Positions 44,363 to 57,036 are shown, counted from the first letter of the stretch. The stretch is 64,000 nucleotides of DNA from Arcuatula senhousia (GCA_963971305.1 OZ020305.1:2575001-2639000); one strand, 5' to 3'. Program-made: numbers and translations. The notes: generated from the sequence alone by a model not told the origin.

Positions 44363-44842
44363 TTATGGAAGTTTTAAAGCAAGTATTAAGTTTTCAATAT
44401 TTCTGCCAAAAAACACTAAATTCAAAGATTTAACCAAGATATTCATTTCATATCCTTTCCGTAATAAATTTTGAAGCCAATTTTTCATTTCTATTGGATT
44501 GCTTTTAAATTTGTGAGCTTTATAAAAAAACATTACCATAAAATTCAGGATGTGATATTCCTTTCACTATAAGAAAGTGACGTGTACAATTAAATTTTTC
44601 AATAAGAGATTGATACTTGTGGAAGAATTTAGAAAAAGATTTTACTAATTTGTGGTATCGATAACCTTGTTTTAATAATTTTTCAGTAATAAAACGGTTT
44701 TTATTACTAAAATCAGAAACACAACTGCAGATCCGAGCATATCTTACTAACTGTGAAATGTAAACCCCGTATGACGGCGCTAGTGGAATATCTCCGTCAA
44801 GAAAAATAAATTTATAATAGGAAAGGTAAAGTCGTCACGTTT
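44363..44842 (-). pseudogene. Family C RT C-terminal fragment
   Basis: Minus-strand translation: a motif-E-like strand (FTFPIINLFF), DIPLAPSYGVYISQLVRYAR, then FSNKNRFITEKLLKQGYRYH and KFFHKYQSLIEKF, collinear with families A and B. It then extends about 65 residues beyond their ends: GISHPEFYGNV, KAHKFKSNPIEMKNWLQ, LLRKGYEM, LNLVFFGRNIENLILAL, and stops at 44363. One frameshift lies in a T run near 44526. Homology ends abruptly at 44842 (5' truncation just after the KRDDF equivalent). It is a third lineage of the same RT superfamily; the nuclease cannot be judged from this piece. Confidence 0.75.
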
Positions 44843-45329
44843 AAACACATGTATAAGCTAGAACGGAATAATTTAATGTTCTGTTTTAAATTCTGACATT
44901 AAAACCACGAAGCGAACAAACTTCATTCATTTCAATTTATTTCTTGAGTTGACATATATTACCAAAGTTCAAGCCCTATTTCACAGAATGGTTACTGGAA
45001 ATAACTATAATTTCAGTTGATATCTGACAATGGTTAATTATTTTATATACTTTGAAATATCATTTTGATAAACATATTGATTGTAATTTTCGCTCAAATA
45101 TTTTTCCCGCCTAAATGAATTTTTTTTTCGCTCAATGTCAGTTTGCTCAAATGAAGTACGAAAATATAAAGTTATCTAACTAGAGGACAAATATACAGTA
45201 TTTAGATGATTCCATTGTGTTTTGTTTCGCAAAGCTGGTCACTTTCAAAAGCGTTAGAAATAAAACGGGTAATGGCTTTAAATTACAATTTTTACAGGTT
45301 AAATATATAGGTCAATTGGTCTATCCAAT
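44843..45329. other. AT-rich stretch, nothing recognised
   Basis: No gene, RNA or repeat match that I can support. Confidence 0.4.
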
Positions 45330-45690
45330 ATTCTGTTGTAACATTAAATACATTTCATAAATTTTGAACATATGTGAATTCCATTCCAATTAGTTTAACA
45401 GACACATATATACATTTATCTGACATAAGGGGATACATTGCATGTTGTAATTTCCACTCTGAATCGGAAACTTATTAAACTACAGAAAAGATGGGAAATT
45501 AAAACTTGCCAAACATTATTTGTTCTATACTATATTTGGTATTAATAATCCAATTTCTTTCGTTATTTTAGTTATCAGTTTTAAATTTGTTACATAACAT
45601 AGTTAACCAATATGTACCATGTGCATCAAAATGTCAACAAGGAAAAAAACCCATCTAGTATTAAATCAAGCATCTTGTTTTTTTGTCTTG
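45330..45690 (+). repeat. R7 dispersed repeat
   Basis: Blocks: tggtctatccaatattctgt, cattccaattagtttaacag, cattgcatgttgtaatttcc, ggaaattaaaacttgccaaa, aaccaatatgtaccatgtgc atcaaaatg. An R6-like block follows at 46080-46270. Confidence 0.55.
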
Positions 45691-47765
45691 TAAAAAGTTC
45701 ACAGGGGCGTAAACAGAGGAGGCCAAGAGGGCCTGGTCCCCACTTGTGCGATAAAAATGATTGGATATGTAGGAAATCAAGAGCAGACCCTTCCTTAGCT
45801 AGTCAGTGCCCTCTTTGAAATATCTGGTTCCGGCACTGGGTCAATGTTGTGATGCCTAGGTGCTTATTTCAAATTCAGTGTGTCAAATGCGGCAAGGAAG
45901 ACACAACAAAATTTATATCAATGTTTGTAAACAAACAAAAGCTTTACATGTTAACAGATATGAGGACACTGAAAAAATCTTTACTGAAATAAGGTTTACT
46001 TAAGACTAATAATACAAAACATTCCTTAAAAAGTATAATGATGTTGAAAGTACTAATGGTATAAAAAGAAGTATCTTGATATCTAAATCAAAGAAAAAAA
46101 GGGCTGATTTAATGCCTTCAAAGCCTTGAATGATGCTAAATGTAGGCAAAACTATATATTCATATGTTTTTGGTGTTTTAATTAAAGCCTGAAACAAGAC
46201 TGGACCACAGTTAACAATGTATTTACAGTTAACCATGCAGCGTTGTTCTCCTTTTAATTTAAAGAACATTAATTAAAAAAAAATGACATATATTCCTAAT
46301 TTTGGCGAATATTCTACAAAACATACAATTGTGGCATAGTTAAGGCATTACAACTTGCTTAAGCAAACACTTAAATAAAATTATACAATTTCGAATGCAT
46401 TTCTACATGTACGTACATGTACATCTAGATCCGCTGACTGTAACACACAATCTTAAAGGAGAAAGGTCTAACTGACCAGCACAGTAGCCAAAGTTAAAGA
46501 AAGTGAATCTTTCCAAATATATAACTAAAACTTGCTTTTTTTCCTAGCAGTAGAATAATCAAACAGGTTTTACATGTTAATTCACTGCATATTTATCAAA
46601 TTATTTCCTCTTACTTGCTATATTTGAAATATTGTTTAGTCATCACATATAAAGTAAAAAAAAATACATCACAGATGTAAATTCAGCACTTTCTACCCGT
46701 CTTCGCATTGTTGTTATCAAAGCAAAATAATTTTGGTTATTAAGGAAGTGGGTTGATGTAGAATGAATAAAATTATTTCAATTCCTGTCGTTTGTAATAG
46801 CCTTATTAAATTATAAGGTAGCTATTCTTAATGGAGAATGTGTGTTTGCACTTGTACTCCACCAAAAGGAAGTGGTTACGAAAATTCCGAATATCGAGTT
46901 AAATGTTATACATATATCAGCTAAATTTAATCAATTAAGACCTTTTTAATCGAAATTGAATGTTTAAATGTCACGAATAAAAGACAATTAAATAAACAAC
47001 AAAAACTTCTATCTCTAAAGATATTATAAAATTGTTAAAACCAATCATTTCTTTTGATTTTCAGAAATTAAACCAAAGAAACTCATTAAATGTGTTTCCA
47101 TGTTCATTTCTAAATTTAAAATGTCAAACACGCAACAGAAAATAGTTCAAACAAAAATCGCCGATCTTTTAAAAAATATTCAGTTACTAAAATATCCAAA
47201 GCTTTTAATTTGCTTTCTGGGCTTAAAAGACCACTTATCGACCAATAATGTATACAATATATATTTCCAGTCAAATCCACATAAAAGGCAGTATTGTATT
47301 TTAAATATTAAATATTTTTATTAGTTCTGATAAACAAGTTGTAGAAGAAGTACAGAAAATATGAACAACATCTTGGACACATTTGTTTTTCAGCAATTAT
47401 TATGTTATCAGGTTAGTTAATGCAACATGCACATACAGTGCCATTGAATTTACCACAGAAAGTGGCTCATCATGTTTATTGTTTGAGTTCTAATTTTGCA
47501 TATGTTTTATGATTGCATTGTTCTATGCTTCCCGTTTTCAAATATTGTCTTAAAATCCTTTTTTTCTAGAACGTCTTTGGTGAATATATAAACTAAATGC
47601 GCATCAGAAATGTTGAAATGATGACTAAACGAAATTTCTATATTTGATTTCAATAAAATTAAGGTTATTGATTGGCACACTTATGAGATGACAAACACAA
47701 TTGTTAATTTTGATTTAAGGCGAGTGCGCAAAATGCAACATTTTGATATTTGTATTTTTTAAACA
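45691..47765. other. AT-rich stretch with repeat scraps
   Basis: Bases 46080-46270 resemble R6. Bases 47520-47625 resemble a decayed R3 (tctttggtgaatatataaac taaatgcgcatcaga). Bases 45710-45830 are G/C-richer, with no domain recognised. The small open frames at 45612 and 47100 are not supported. Confidence 0.4.
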
Positions 47766-48490
47766 ACTGGGCGATAACCGCTGTTGATGGACCAGAGGTC
47801 CCCGAAGGTGACCACAAGCCTTGTCGTCAGACTTGTCTCACACGATTTATCATAAAATTTCTAATATTTTTGTCGCTGAAATTTCCGATTTTTCTAATTC
47901 AAAATTGTTTAAAATAACAGGTTTCTTTCTTTGTATTGCACATGGTCGATATCCTCGGTGCTGGATTTGGCTTCCTTGTTCGAACGTTTTTGTTTTAAGT
48001 ACTTTTCATTTTCCACAGTTTTGGAATTTGACCTTCCAATGTTTTGATATAAATGCTACTGATGAGATCTTAATTCTTGAAATTTCGATATATAGCATAT
48101 ACAAATTAATCGTTTGTACTGCATTTTTGTATCTGTAATTTTGAAACCACTGGGCGATAACCGCTGTTGGTGGACCAGAGGTCTCCGGGGTCATCACAAG
48201 CTTGGTCATCTGACATGATTAACCAAAAAAAATATAATATTTTTATCGCTGAAATTTCCGATTTTTAAATTCAAAATTGTTGCAAATGGTCGATATCCTC
48301 GGTACTGGATTTGGCTTCCTTGTTCCAACGTTCTGGTTTTGATTACTTAACATTTTGTACAGTTTTTGAATTTGACCTTCCAATGTTTTGATTTAAATGG
48401 TACTGATGAGAGGTTACTCCTTGAAATACCGATATATAGCATACCCAAATTAACCGTTTGTACCCGCGTTTTGGTATTTTTACTTATGCA
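47766..48490 (+). repeat. ~380-bp tandem duplication
   Basis: Two units, 47766-48148 and 48149-48490. Both start actgggcgataaccgctgtt and contain ggaccagaggtc, gtcgctgaaatttccgattt-type, ggtcgatatcctcggt.ctgg, gaccttccaatgttttgat and tactgatgag blocks. Parts are missing from the second unit. The open frame across unit one is not preserved in unit two, so it is probably not coding. Confidence 0.75.
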
Positions 48491-49079
48491 ACAAGAGCAT
48501 ATGTGCGGCGTAAAACATTTTCAATAAAACAAAGCAAACGAAAGTTGACACAACATCAATTCCGGTAATAAAGCAATGTCTTAAGTGTCAATTCAAATAA
48601 TTTTGGAAAATCAATTTACTGCCAAGAAATGGCCACTACTTGATTAAAACAACCAGAAAAGATCGGCTTCAAAAAGTAACACTTTTCGAAAACTGTAGAT
48701 CACCATTTAAGGAATTTTAAGCATTGTAATGAAGCCTTATCCCGAAACGATATTGAGCATCAGGTGATGATAACCGATGTTTCCCTCGATACAGATAATA
48801 TACAATTTTGTGATGCTAAATATTTTGTTGTTATGACTAAGAATTTAGGGGCTCAATTTTCTTACACATTCTAAATTTTATATTTGTTAAATGATACCAT
48901 AAAAATAATTTATGTAATGGTAAACGCATACAAGATATGCGTATCTTTTTGTGTTAAGATGATTTTTGATACCACATTACATGCACTTCACATGTCAAGC
49001 ACATACAGATTGTTGCCATTAAAACAGTTTAAGAAATAAAACAATATAATGATTAACAAAGTAGGACAATTGGTCTACG
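48491..49079. other. AT-rich stretch, nothing recognised
   Basis: No supported feature. Confidence 0.4.
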
Positions 49080-50740
49080 TATCCAATCGATGTAAAATTG
49101 GACTTTTCATCTTCCATCTCATATTGTGCAGATGCAAATTCCTTTTCAATTTATTAAATACATATAAATTAAATTTACAGACAAATCAAAAGGATATGTA
49201 ATACGTGTTTGCAATCTCCCGTCTGATTGTAACATAAAATATGTAAAATTTATCTTTTCCAAACAGTATTGGATCAATTAATATATCATTTCGAATGGTT
49301 TTATGTCATAAAAATGACCAAATACTATGGTGAACTGAATTATTTCACATGTGCATCAAAATATGGGAAGAAAAGACAAATACGTCTTGAGTGTAATCAG
49401 GTGTTATACTTGCAATTAGAATTACGCTTTTGGTTTAATTTGTTGTCGACATAAAATTTAAACATATTGTTTACTGTTTTGACATAAAATTTAATGTGTT
49501 CCAGAAAAGTACAAAAAGATGCTGGATCATATCAGCAAAACATTTTACATACCATGCTAGATAATAGAATTACAATCCCGCACTGTTAAAAAGAAAATGT
49601 GGATTATATGGTCTTAACTATACCCGAACATCTTTTCTATTCATTTATAGATGTTTTTCATCCTTCCATTAATAGTTGCTCAGGTATAAACTATCATATA
49701 TTTACAACATCTGAAATTTCCACCCTTTCATCGAAAAATATATATTGTTTTTCAAAGAATGCGGTTTGTTTTAATTGAAGTTTGACAATCAATTCAATGA
49801 CAAACTCATTCAACCTCCAATTTCTTTTGTATTATATAGAGATATAATACTCAGTGTAATAAGCATATAGCACATTTAATTTTACTGCAAAGAAACACTA
49901 AAGGGACAGTTAACATGTCTTGTAATTCTTCTGCTTCAGCAATTTGTGATAATATCTGAACCCTGTAAACTTATTTAAAAAGTAAATGAGGGTTTAAACT
50001 TTCCTATCAAAATATCAAGTCTTGCATTTTTACCATATAAATATGTAAGCACAAAAAAATAGTTAAACCGAGTCGCGCTCCTAAATAATGTACGTACAAC
50101 TTCAAATATTGCTCGGTCATGCATCTTCAAGTTACCTGCTTGGAACCATATGTAACAAGAATATAATTATTACATGAATTGTTAATCAGAAAAGAAAAGA
50201 ATTATATGGTGTGCAATACAAATGAGATTCAGTTTGTAAGCTGTAGATAAGGATGTCAATAGTCCGAAAGGGCAGAGACAAAACCAGTAAACACCAACAA
50301 GAACGGGACAAAAACAGACAACATGTAAAACATGGAAACACGAAATACTGAATATCAATCAACAACGCGAACTCCAGTCGAAACAAGAGTGAATTCAGGT
50401 GCTACGGAAGAGTAAGCAGTTCCTGCTTGCTATAGAACACCCATCGCGTTGCCAATAGTCCATTCAGCGTGTCAAATCCGGTGAAGGAAGACAAAACAAA
50501 ACTCTATGTCAAACCAACATCTGCACTCATCTGAGAGATCGAAATCCCATATTTGTCTACAAGTGCATGATGTCTTCCGTAAAATTTCTTGAGTGAAGAC
50601 AGCAACCGAGGAGCAACATAACCCTGTGTGAGCAATAATAATGTTTTAATCAGAGTACTTAAATGATTAAAACGAATAGCTACAAATGTCAAAGCACGAT
50701 CTGAAGCTTTAGTATGCTTCATCCAATTGCTAAGTCGTTT
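49080..50740. repeat. Segmental duplication, first unit
   Basis: Collinear with 50940-52190. An R7 block with ccagaaaagtacaaaaagat is followed by gttaacatgtcttg, aaaccgagtcgcgctc, gctcggtcatgcatcttca, aattgttaatcagaaaagaa and, after an inserted family A fragment, tagctacaaatgtcaaagca and gcttcatccaattgctaagt. The inserted fragment at 50253-50636 is absent from the second unit. Confidence 0.8.
50253..50636 (-). mobile_element. Family A fragment inserted in the duplicated segment
   Basis: Minus strand: the last ~44 codons of the RT (LLTQGYVAPRLLSSLKK to ISQMSADVG, then Leu-Thr in place of Leu-Ser), the stop codon and most of the UTR. The UTR is truncated at gtcaatagtccg, about 30 bases short of the normal terminus. 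Flanks correspond to contiguous sequence near 52035-52065, so the empty site is preserved in the other unit. Confidence 0.8.
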
Positions 50741-50744
50741 TAGA

Positions 50745-50925
50745 ATATAAAGGTAATAAAAAACTACCGAACTTGAATGATCAATCTCAAAGTCCAGAGA
50801 AAATGACAAAAACGAATCAGTCATACCGGAGAATCGGTGGATCGCAATGGTCCTGACTTGGTACAGGCATTTCAAACGAAATGGTGGGTTAAACCAGGTT
50901 TTATGGCGCCAAACCTCCCTCTTCA
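50745..50925 (-). repeat. R2 repeat
   Basis: Close to the copy at 17935-18120: ggtaataaaaaactaccgaa, tcataccggagaatcggtgg, tggtcctgacttggtacagg, ggtttaaaccagg equivalents and ggcgccaaacctccctcttc. It is truncated there, just before the gatcgcaatgg block. Confidence 0.75.
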
Positions 50926-50939
50926 TAGAAATCAGCCTT

Positions 50940-52190
50940 ATCTCGAAACATACATTATAGAAATATAGAATTATTTCACATCTACCATGTGCATCAGAAA
51001 ATGGAAAGAAGAGACAAATACGTCATAAGTAAAATCAGGTGTTATAATTGCAACTAAGATGATTGTCTATATAATGATTTAGCGTATTGTTGGCTGTTTT
51101 GATCGGATAGAGTTAGGATTAGTGTAAGACTGTGTTCCAGAAAAGTACAAAAAGATGAAAAATCAAAGAAGCAAAGAGGCATCAGTAAGGGCATTCGAGT
51201 GTCAAAAGTCCGAAAGGGCATCGACAAAACCAGTAAACAAAAAGCTGGAAAGCACGAAGAAACATGCAGAAAACAACAAAATCAACCGAACAAATTAGTA
51301 AAGAATTTTACGAACGATGCTCGATAACAAAATTGCAAATTTTGTTACAAGAATTACTCCGATCATATAGAAATGCACTTATTTTTGTATCGTAACAAAG
51401 GAAAATATAGGTTCTACGGTCCTAATTTATCCCAAATCTTTTACTGGTGCATATATAGATGTTTTTGAGCCTACCATTTATAGTTGTAAACTAGTCAATC
51501 AATCTGAATGAAAATTCATAATTTAATAAAAGCAAAAATTGTTTGCTACACTCCAGGAAAACAGTTTGTTTTAATTGAACTAGGACAGGGCCATCAATTC
51601 AATGACACACTCAATCAATGTCCAATTTCTTTGGGGCTTCATGAAAATATTATACACAGTTTGATAAACATATAAGTTCATGCACATTTCACAGCGAATA
51701 AACACTGAACGGAAAGTTAACATATCTTGGAAATGATCTGCCTCAACAATTTGTTACAATAACTGTAACTTATTTGAAATTGAAATGGGGGTTATAGATT
51801 TTCCGTTAAAAAAATCAAGCCTTGCAATTAACCATATAAATATAAAACCGAGTCGCGCTCTAAATAATATACGTACTTGGCATAAATTTAAAAGACAACT
51901 TTAAATATTGCTCGGTCATGCATCTTCAGCAGTTTTGAATGTTACGTGCCATGAAACATATAGAACAAGAAGTTAATTATTATATGAATTGTTAATCAGA
52001 AGAGAAAAGAATTATATGGCATGTTATACAAATGACACTGAGACGGTAAATTTTAAACAAGAAAGAATAATGCTTTCAATCAGCGCCCTTAAATGATTTA
52101 TTTTTCCGTTAACACGAATAGCTACAAATGCCAAAGCTCGTTCTACGAAAGCTGTAGTATGCTTCATCCAACTTCCAAGTAGATTTGCGA
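50940..52190. repeat. Segmental duplication, second unit
   Basis: Second unit of the duplication described at 49080. It contains a short family A UTR of its own (51165-51290, minus) not present in unit one. The two units have each gained separate insertions since they split. Confidence 0.8.
51165..51290 (-). mobile_element. Family A 3' UTR end
   Basis: Terminus aagaagcaaagaggcatcag, then cattcgagtgtcaaaagtcc gaaagggcatcgacaaaacc. Truncated after ~125 bases. Older subfamily. Confidence 0.65.
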
Positions 52191-54489
52191 ATTAAACAAC
52201 TTGAAACTTGCACAACGACAGACGTTTGATTTTAATTCATATAAAGATGCAGCTTTCTTCTTGTCCTACATATGTTTAACGGACAAATTAAAAAGGGGAA
52301 CCATACATATATCACAGAAATATTGTTTGCAATATTTTCATTTTCCTTGCCAGACGTGTACGAGTGGTGCATAATGATAGTAACACAACTAATGCCTGAT
52401 TAAATACCGTTTTCAATACTTATATTGTTCTTTACAACTATGTCTTGCTGCAGGTCTGACATTTGAAATCTCTGCGGTCTTTAAATATTGAACAATGCAG
52501 GGGATTAAAATTAAAGTAATTCGATTTGGAAAAGGAGTCGGACAGTTTGTATCCACTTTAAATGATTCAAGTTATACTTTTCGACTCCTATCTTTATATA
52601 AAATGTGGTATAATTTAAAAAAAAAACTTCCGTGTTGATCTTATTTTTATAGATCCAAATGATACGTTGTGTTAAGAATCAACCAGTTTAAGGACAAAAG
52701 TGAAAACTGTGCTATATTATATAACACACCAATTACATAATCATATATATTAATGTTAAATGCAATTATCTTAATAGTAAACATTAAACAACCTTTAATT
52801 AGCATTGATGGTGGTGGTGATTTAATTTCTTCAGAGCTTTAACTCATGCTAATTGTGAACAGAAAGCATTTCTTTGATTGCTGACTATCTTATTGAAGTA
52901 AAGGAAGACATTGAAATAACAATGCATTTAAATTAAGCTGAAAAGCTTGTAAATTAAAACATAAAGGCCATTAATAACATGTAAATTAAAACATAAAGGC
53001 CATTAATAGCTTTCTTCATTAGTTTGTGGTAACTTTAAACGGAGATGTTGCGGTTGTATTACCGACCGCTTTAATTTTGAATTGCTTATATAAGTTAAAA
53101 CACTATATTACTTGGTGAAAAAATAGAGCACTAGTACTTGAAACATTTAAATTTTGTTGAAAACATAATAATGTAATCTATGACTAAACCATGTAATTGT
53201 ATTTTGCGACTAGCTAATTGTATTTCGACGCGTAAGTCCATTTTTAAACATACAAAATGTGCTTCAAGTATTAAGTTAGAGTGAACATATTTTAAGCATA
53301 TGCATGTTTTGATTTTTCTCATAAATTGTGTATGTCTGTGTTGCTGTGTTTCCGGTGTCAACCGGATTTACATGTATCTTTTTTTCGAAATTTAACATTC
53401 AAATAAGCACTTTATTCTTGTACAGGAATATTCTCTTCAAACTTGCCTCTCTCTGTTGATGCCATTTACCATAATTTTTTTTGAATTTAGGAATAACCAA
53501 ATTATATCGATTGTTTTAAGGTATAAGGGAAATAACCCTTCTGATAACTGTTGAGGTAAAAAATACATGAAAACTTCAAGCAGAATAAAAAAAAAAAAAT
53601 TCGCTAATATCGTTGTAATGTTTGTACGGTATTATAACCTTCATGAATTTGATAACGATACACAAGCTTTGAAATCTTATTCTTGTTGCATTTTTTCTAG
53701 TTTTAGCAATGCTTCTGATAATTACATATAAAAGTTATATATTCTACTGCAATGCTTTCTTTTCTAAGTGTGCATTGAAAAAAATGCTCATTTTCACTCT
53801 GAACCCCCCTACCTTTTGGTCAGTTGTTTTAGTCCTCGGTGGTAACAAAAGTTTACAATTGTACTGCTCTCTTCTTCTGCCTGAATTTTTATGTTATTCA
53901 TTTAGTTCAATTATATCTTACTTATATATAAATTAATACTAAATAGAAACAAGTTATTTCACGCAGCGTTTCAAACTTCCTAGATGTCTTAATTACACCT
54001 TTCAGTCATTGTTAGTTTTTACGTATTTCATCATTTGTCCTTAAAAGTACAAAGTGAAGGAAAAACTGAGGCAAATGTCAATTCAATTATTCCTTTTACA
54101 AATAATGTATAGGGTGTTGATTTTAAAGGCACCAAGATCTATGGTTATATTTATTTAGCATGCAATCTGCGAGAAGATATAGTACAAACTATCTATTAAT
54201 CTTGTACTTTTTAGATTAATTGAAATTATATCTAAGTAATTGTATAATCTTTTATATTGGGGAAATATTCATTTGGGGTGGGGTAATCTTGCTGTATAAG
54301 TCCAAAAATTAGCGTTTACGGTTTTACAGTACATTTCTTTTTGAAATTGAACTTACTATTTCAGTCTTTATATATTATCGCTTCTCAGTGTAAAACGTGC
54401 ATTTAACTCCAAAAAGCAATTCAAATAAATAAGTATGAGGAATAAACAGTTTTAATAGAAGAGTATACATAATGAAATGCGGTTTTGTT
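52191..54489. other. AT-rich stretch with minor repeats
   Basis: A 32-bp unit (gtaaattaaaacataaaggc...) is doubled at 52949-53008. Bases 52800-53050 are R6-like. Bases 54040-54125 resemble 42755-42840. No gene is supported. Confidence 0.4.
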
Positions 54490-54622
54490 GTTATTTGTGT
54501 GTGTGTTTTATGTTGTTATGTGGTTTGTTTTGTTGTGATGATTTTTTGTCTGCCGGTTTTGTCTTTGTCTTTACGGTTTTATGATACTAATTACCCCTTT
54601 GGTACACCTTTGCTTCTTAAAT
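54490..54622 (+). mobile_element. Divergent family A-like 3' UTR end
   Basis: Ends cccctttggtacacctttgc ttctt and carries tttgtctgccggttttgtct, matching the UTR at 60645-60790 better than the 29-kb reference. This defines a second UTR subfamily. Confidence 0.65.
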
Positions 54623-54839
54623 AAGTATATTATAATATTTATATTCAAAAATACAGAACGATATCTATATTCATAATTAATGAATATTTGCAATTCAATA
54701 AATCAGAATTATTTGTCCAATAAAGTTAACAATCACATATTTGATGTAATACAATGAAAAAAAAATGAAAATTGTCAAAAAGTACATCATCAAAATAAAC
54801 TAGAAGATCAAATGTACAGTTTAAATCAGAATTGTAGGA

Positions 54840-55510
54840 CCAAACATTTTTTAAGATATCAAATCCTTTCCCTATATCTGTAATTGCATTCGTCGTTGAC
54901 ACTCATTGGTCTACTCCGGCACATCTTTTGTTTTACAACTAACTCTGGAAGTTTACATTTTGTGATGATCAAATACGTGTAGAAACGAATCAACCACTAT
55001 GTTTAAGTGCTTGTGTTATGTGTGTCGTCAAATGTGTTTTTGGGGTGCATTTTCTGTAGTCCATATTGCTATCATATCATACAACCCAAAACGGATTATA
55101 TGTTTCCCATATGAAAAATGCTAATTGATGTTTATAACAACCATGAATTGCCTGTCTTTCCTGAATTTATTAATTCATTATAGATTCGATGTAAACCTCG
55201 ATGTTAATTGCACGGAAGATAAAGGAAATAACATTACAGAACTGGGATGTCCTCATATGTCCAAGAATAAGTAAAGATAGCAATGGCCTTGACTTGGTAC
55301 GGATATTTTTAAAAAAAAAAAGGAAAAATTCCAAGGATTTGTCATATAGACAGAAGATATTACCACTGTCAGAACGAATAACAATATCGCTAGAAAACGT
55401 GAAAATGGATTTATTTGTTTATATCAAAATTGAAAAATATAATCATATAAACTATGCAGTTATTTAGAGCAGAAATAATTCATAAATACAGTTTTTTCTA
55501 ATATATTTTT
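54840..55510. repeat. Old dispersed repeat shared with 58560-59230
   Basis: Bases 55015-55165 match 58830-58980 in inverted orientation (tcaaatgtgttttgg, attgctatcatat, aaaaatgct). Bases 55330-55510 match 59050-59230 in direct orientation (cgctagaaaacgtgaaaa, agagcaga). An R2-like scrap (cttgacttggtacgg) lies at 55205-55305. Class unknown. Confidence 0.5.
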
Positions 55511-55689
55511 TTTTCTAAATGCACATTAAACAATGTAGCAGAGTATTATTTACTGTCATATTAAAAACAAATTCACGAAAAACTCAATGTCGTTTGAATA
55601 AGTAAAGATGTGGGTTTGTTTTATAGTTTTTGATCAGACTTTGATCAGATATGGCCAACAGAAAATTGAATGTTACAAACGCAACAGCA

Positions 55690-55785
55690 AAAAAAACAAA
55701 CCCCCCCCCCCAAAAAAAAAAAACCAAAAAAAAACAAAACAAACAAACAAAAAAAAACCAAAAAACCAATTAACCTTACCGTTGC
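55690..55785. repeat. Low-complexity C/A tract
   Basis: Poly-C followed by poly-A and caaa-type simple repeats. The open frames on both strands here (proline/lysine or phenylalanine/glycine runs) are artefacts of composition. Bases 55786-55972 show nothing. Confidence 0.85.
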
Positions 55786-55972
55786 CTGTTCTCCCTCTGG
55801 TGTTTTTTTAGTTTACTTTCATTCTCATTCTTATTTACATTTCGCCTAGATATTGGCTGTGGTGGTTATCTCAGTGAAAAAAGTATGCGATAAAAGAAAC
55901 GATTTAATTTAAAATCGTTTCATCCGAACATAAAAAGCATTATACCTACCTCAACGGGGTGTGATGTGTATG

Positions 55973-56105
55973 AAAGAAGCAGATGAACCAATGGGGTATC
56001 CGAATGTCAAAAGTCCGAAAGGGCAGAGACACAACCGGTAAACACTAACAAGAACGGGACAAAAAACAAACAACATGTAAAACATGGAAACACAAAAATA
56101 TTTGA
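55973..56105 (-). mobile_element. Family A 3' UTR end, young
   Basis: Terminus gaaagaagcagatgaaccaa, then ggggtatccgaatgtcaaaa gtccgaaagggcagagac as in the reference. Truncated after ~130 bases at acacaaaaata. Bases 56106-56768 show nothing. Confidence 0.75.
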
Positions 56106-56768
56106 CCACTTAATCGATATCCTGAGGCTATTTTATTCGGATTTTCTGACACCGTGGTCTCCGTGGTCGGCCTTTTGACAAATATAAATATGAGAAATAT
56201 GTTTAGACAAAAAATAAGAAAAAAAAATCAGATAAGAGCTTCCCCGTAAATGGCTCTCTTCAGTGTGAGATGACTAGGTTGAGATACAAGCACGTGCAGC
56301 GATCTCATACTGTTCAATCAACCAATAACATAACCATAACAAAATTGATATACTAATTTGAAGCAAAGCACTTAAACAATGAAGCAAAACTAAAAAATAA
56401 TAGTATATAGCAAGCTAAAGAAATAAACTACTGAAACAACAGTAATTTTGACGGGTTGAAGTAAGTGCTAAATCTCTTAATTTTTCTGGTAGTGAATTCA
56501 AAATAAAGAGGGAGCATACCTGAAATACTTCTTACCAAACTTCATAGAATTTGTTCTTGGCACCTATAATCAATTCACATCTTAAGTTATTACTAGTTTT
56601 TTCTCGTGTAGTAAATTATTTAAAACAGAAAGGGCTACGCCATACACTATCTTACATTGTATAACTTCCAAAAGCATTTTTACTTGTTATTTTTACATAC
56701 ATTGTGGTTAATTTTGCTCTTTCCAAAATATTATCAGAGGAAGATTCAAAATTATAATACAAATATTC

Positions 56769-57033
56769 AAAGAAGCAGAGGTACCAATGGGGTATCCGAA
56801 TGTCAAAGGTCCGAAAGGGCAGAGACAAAACCAGTAAACACGAACAAGAACGGGACAAAAACAGACAACATGTAAAACATGGAAACACAAAATAACTGAA
56901 TATCAATCAACAACGCGAACTCCAGTCGAAACAAGAGTAAACTCAGGTGCTCCGACAGAGTAAGCAGTTCCTGCTTGCTATAGCACACCCGTCGCGTTGT
57001 CAATAGTCATTCAGCGTGTCAAATCCGGTAAAG
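56769..57033 (-). mobile_element. Family A 3' UTR, nearly complete
   Basis: From the intact terminus at 56769 (aaagaagcagaggtacc) to the ccggatttgac block near the UTR start. It joins R3 directly at ~57034. Very similar to the reference UTR. The open frames across it are UTR shadows. Confidence 0.82.
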
Positions 57034-57036
57034 TGA

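Noticed and set aside
48400..48440. Second hammerhead-like core (ctgatga, gagg, ccttgaaat)
   Set aside because: It belongs to repeat R4. Copies at 8960, 31049 and 59398 do not keep the GAAA, so the match is coincidental.
55584..55811. Proline/lysine-rich and phenylalanine/glycine-rich frames
   Set aside because: Direct translations of the poly-C/poly-A low-complexity tract.
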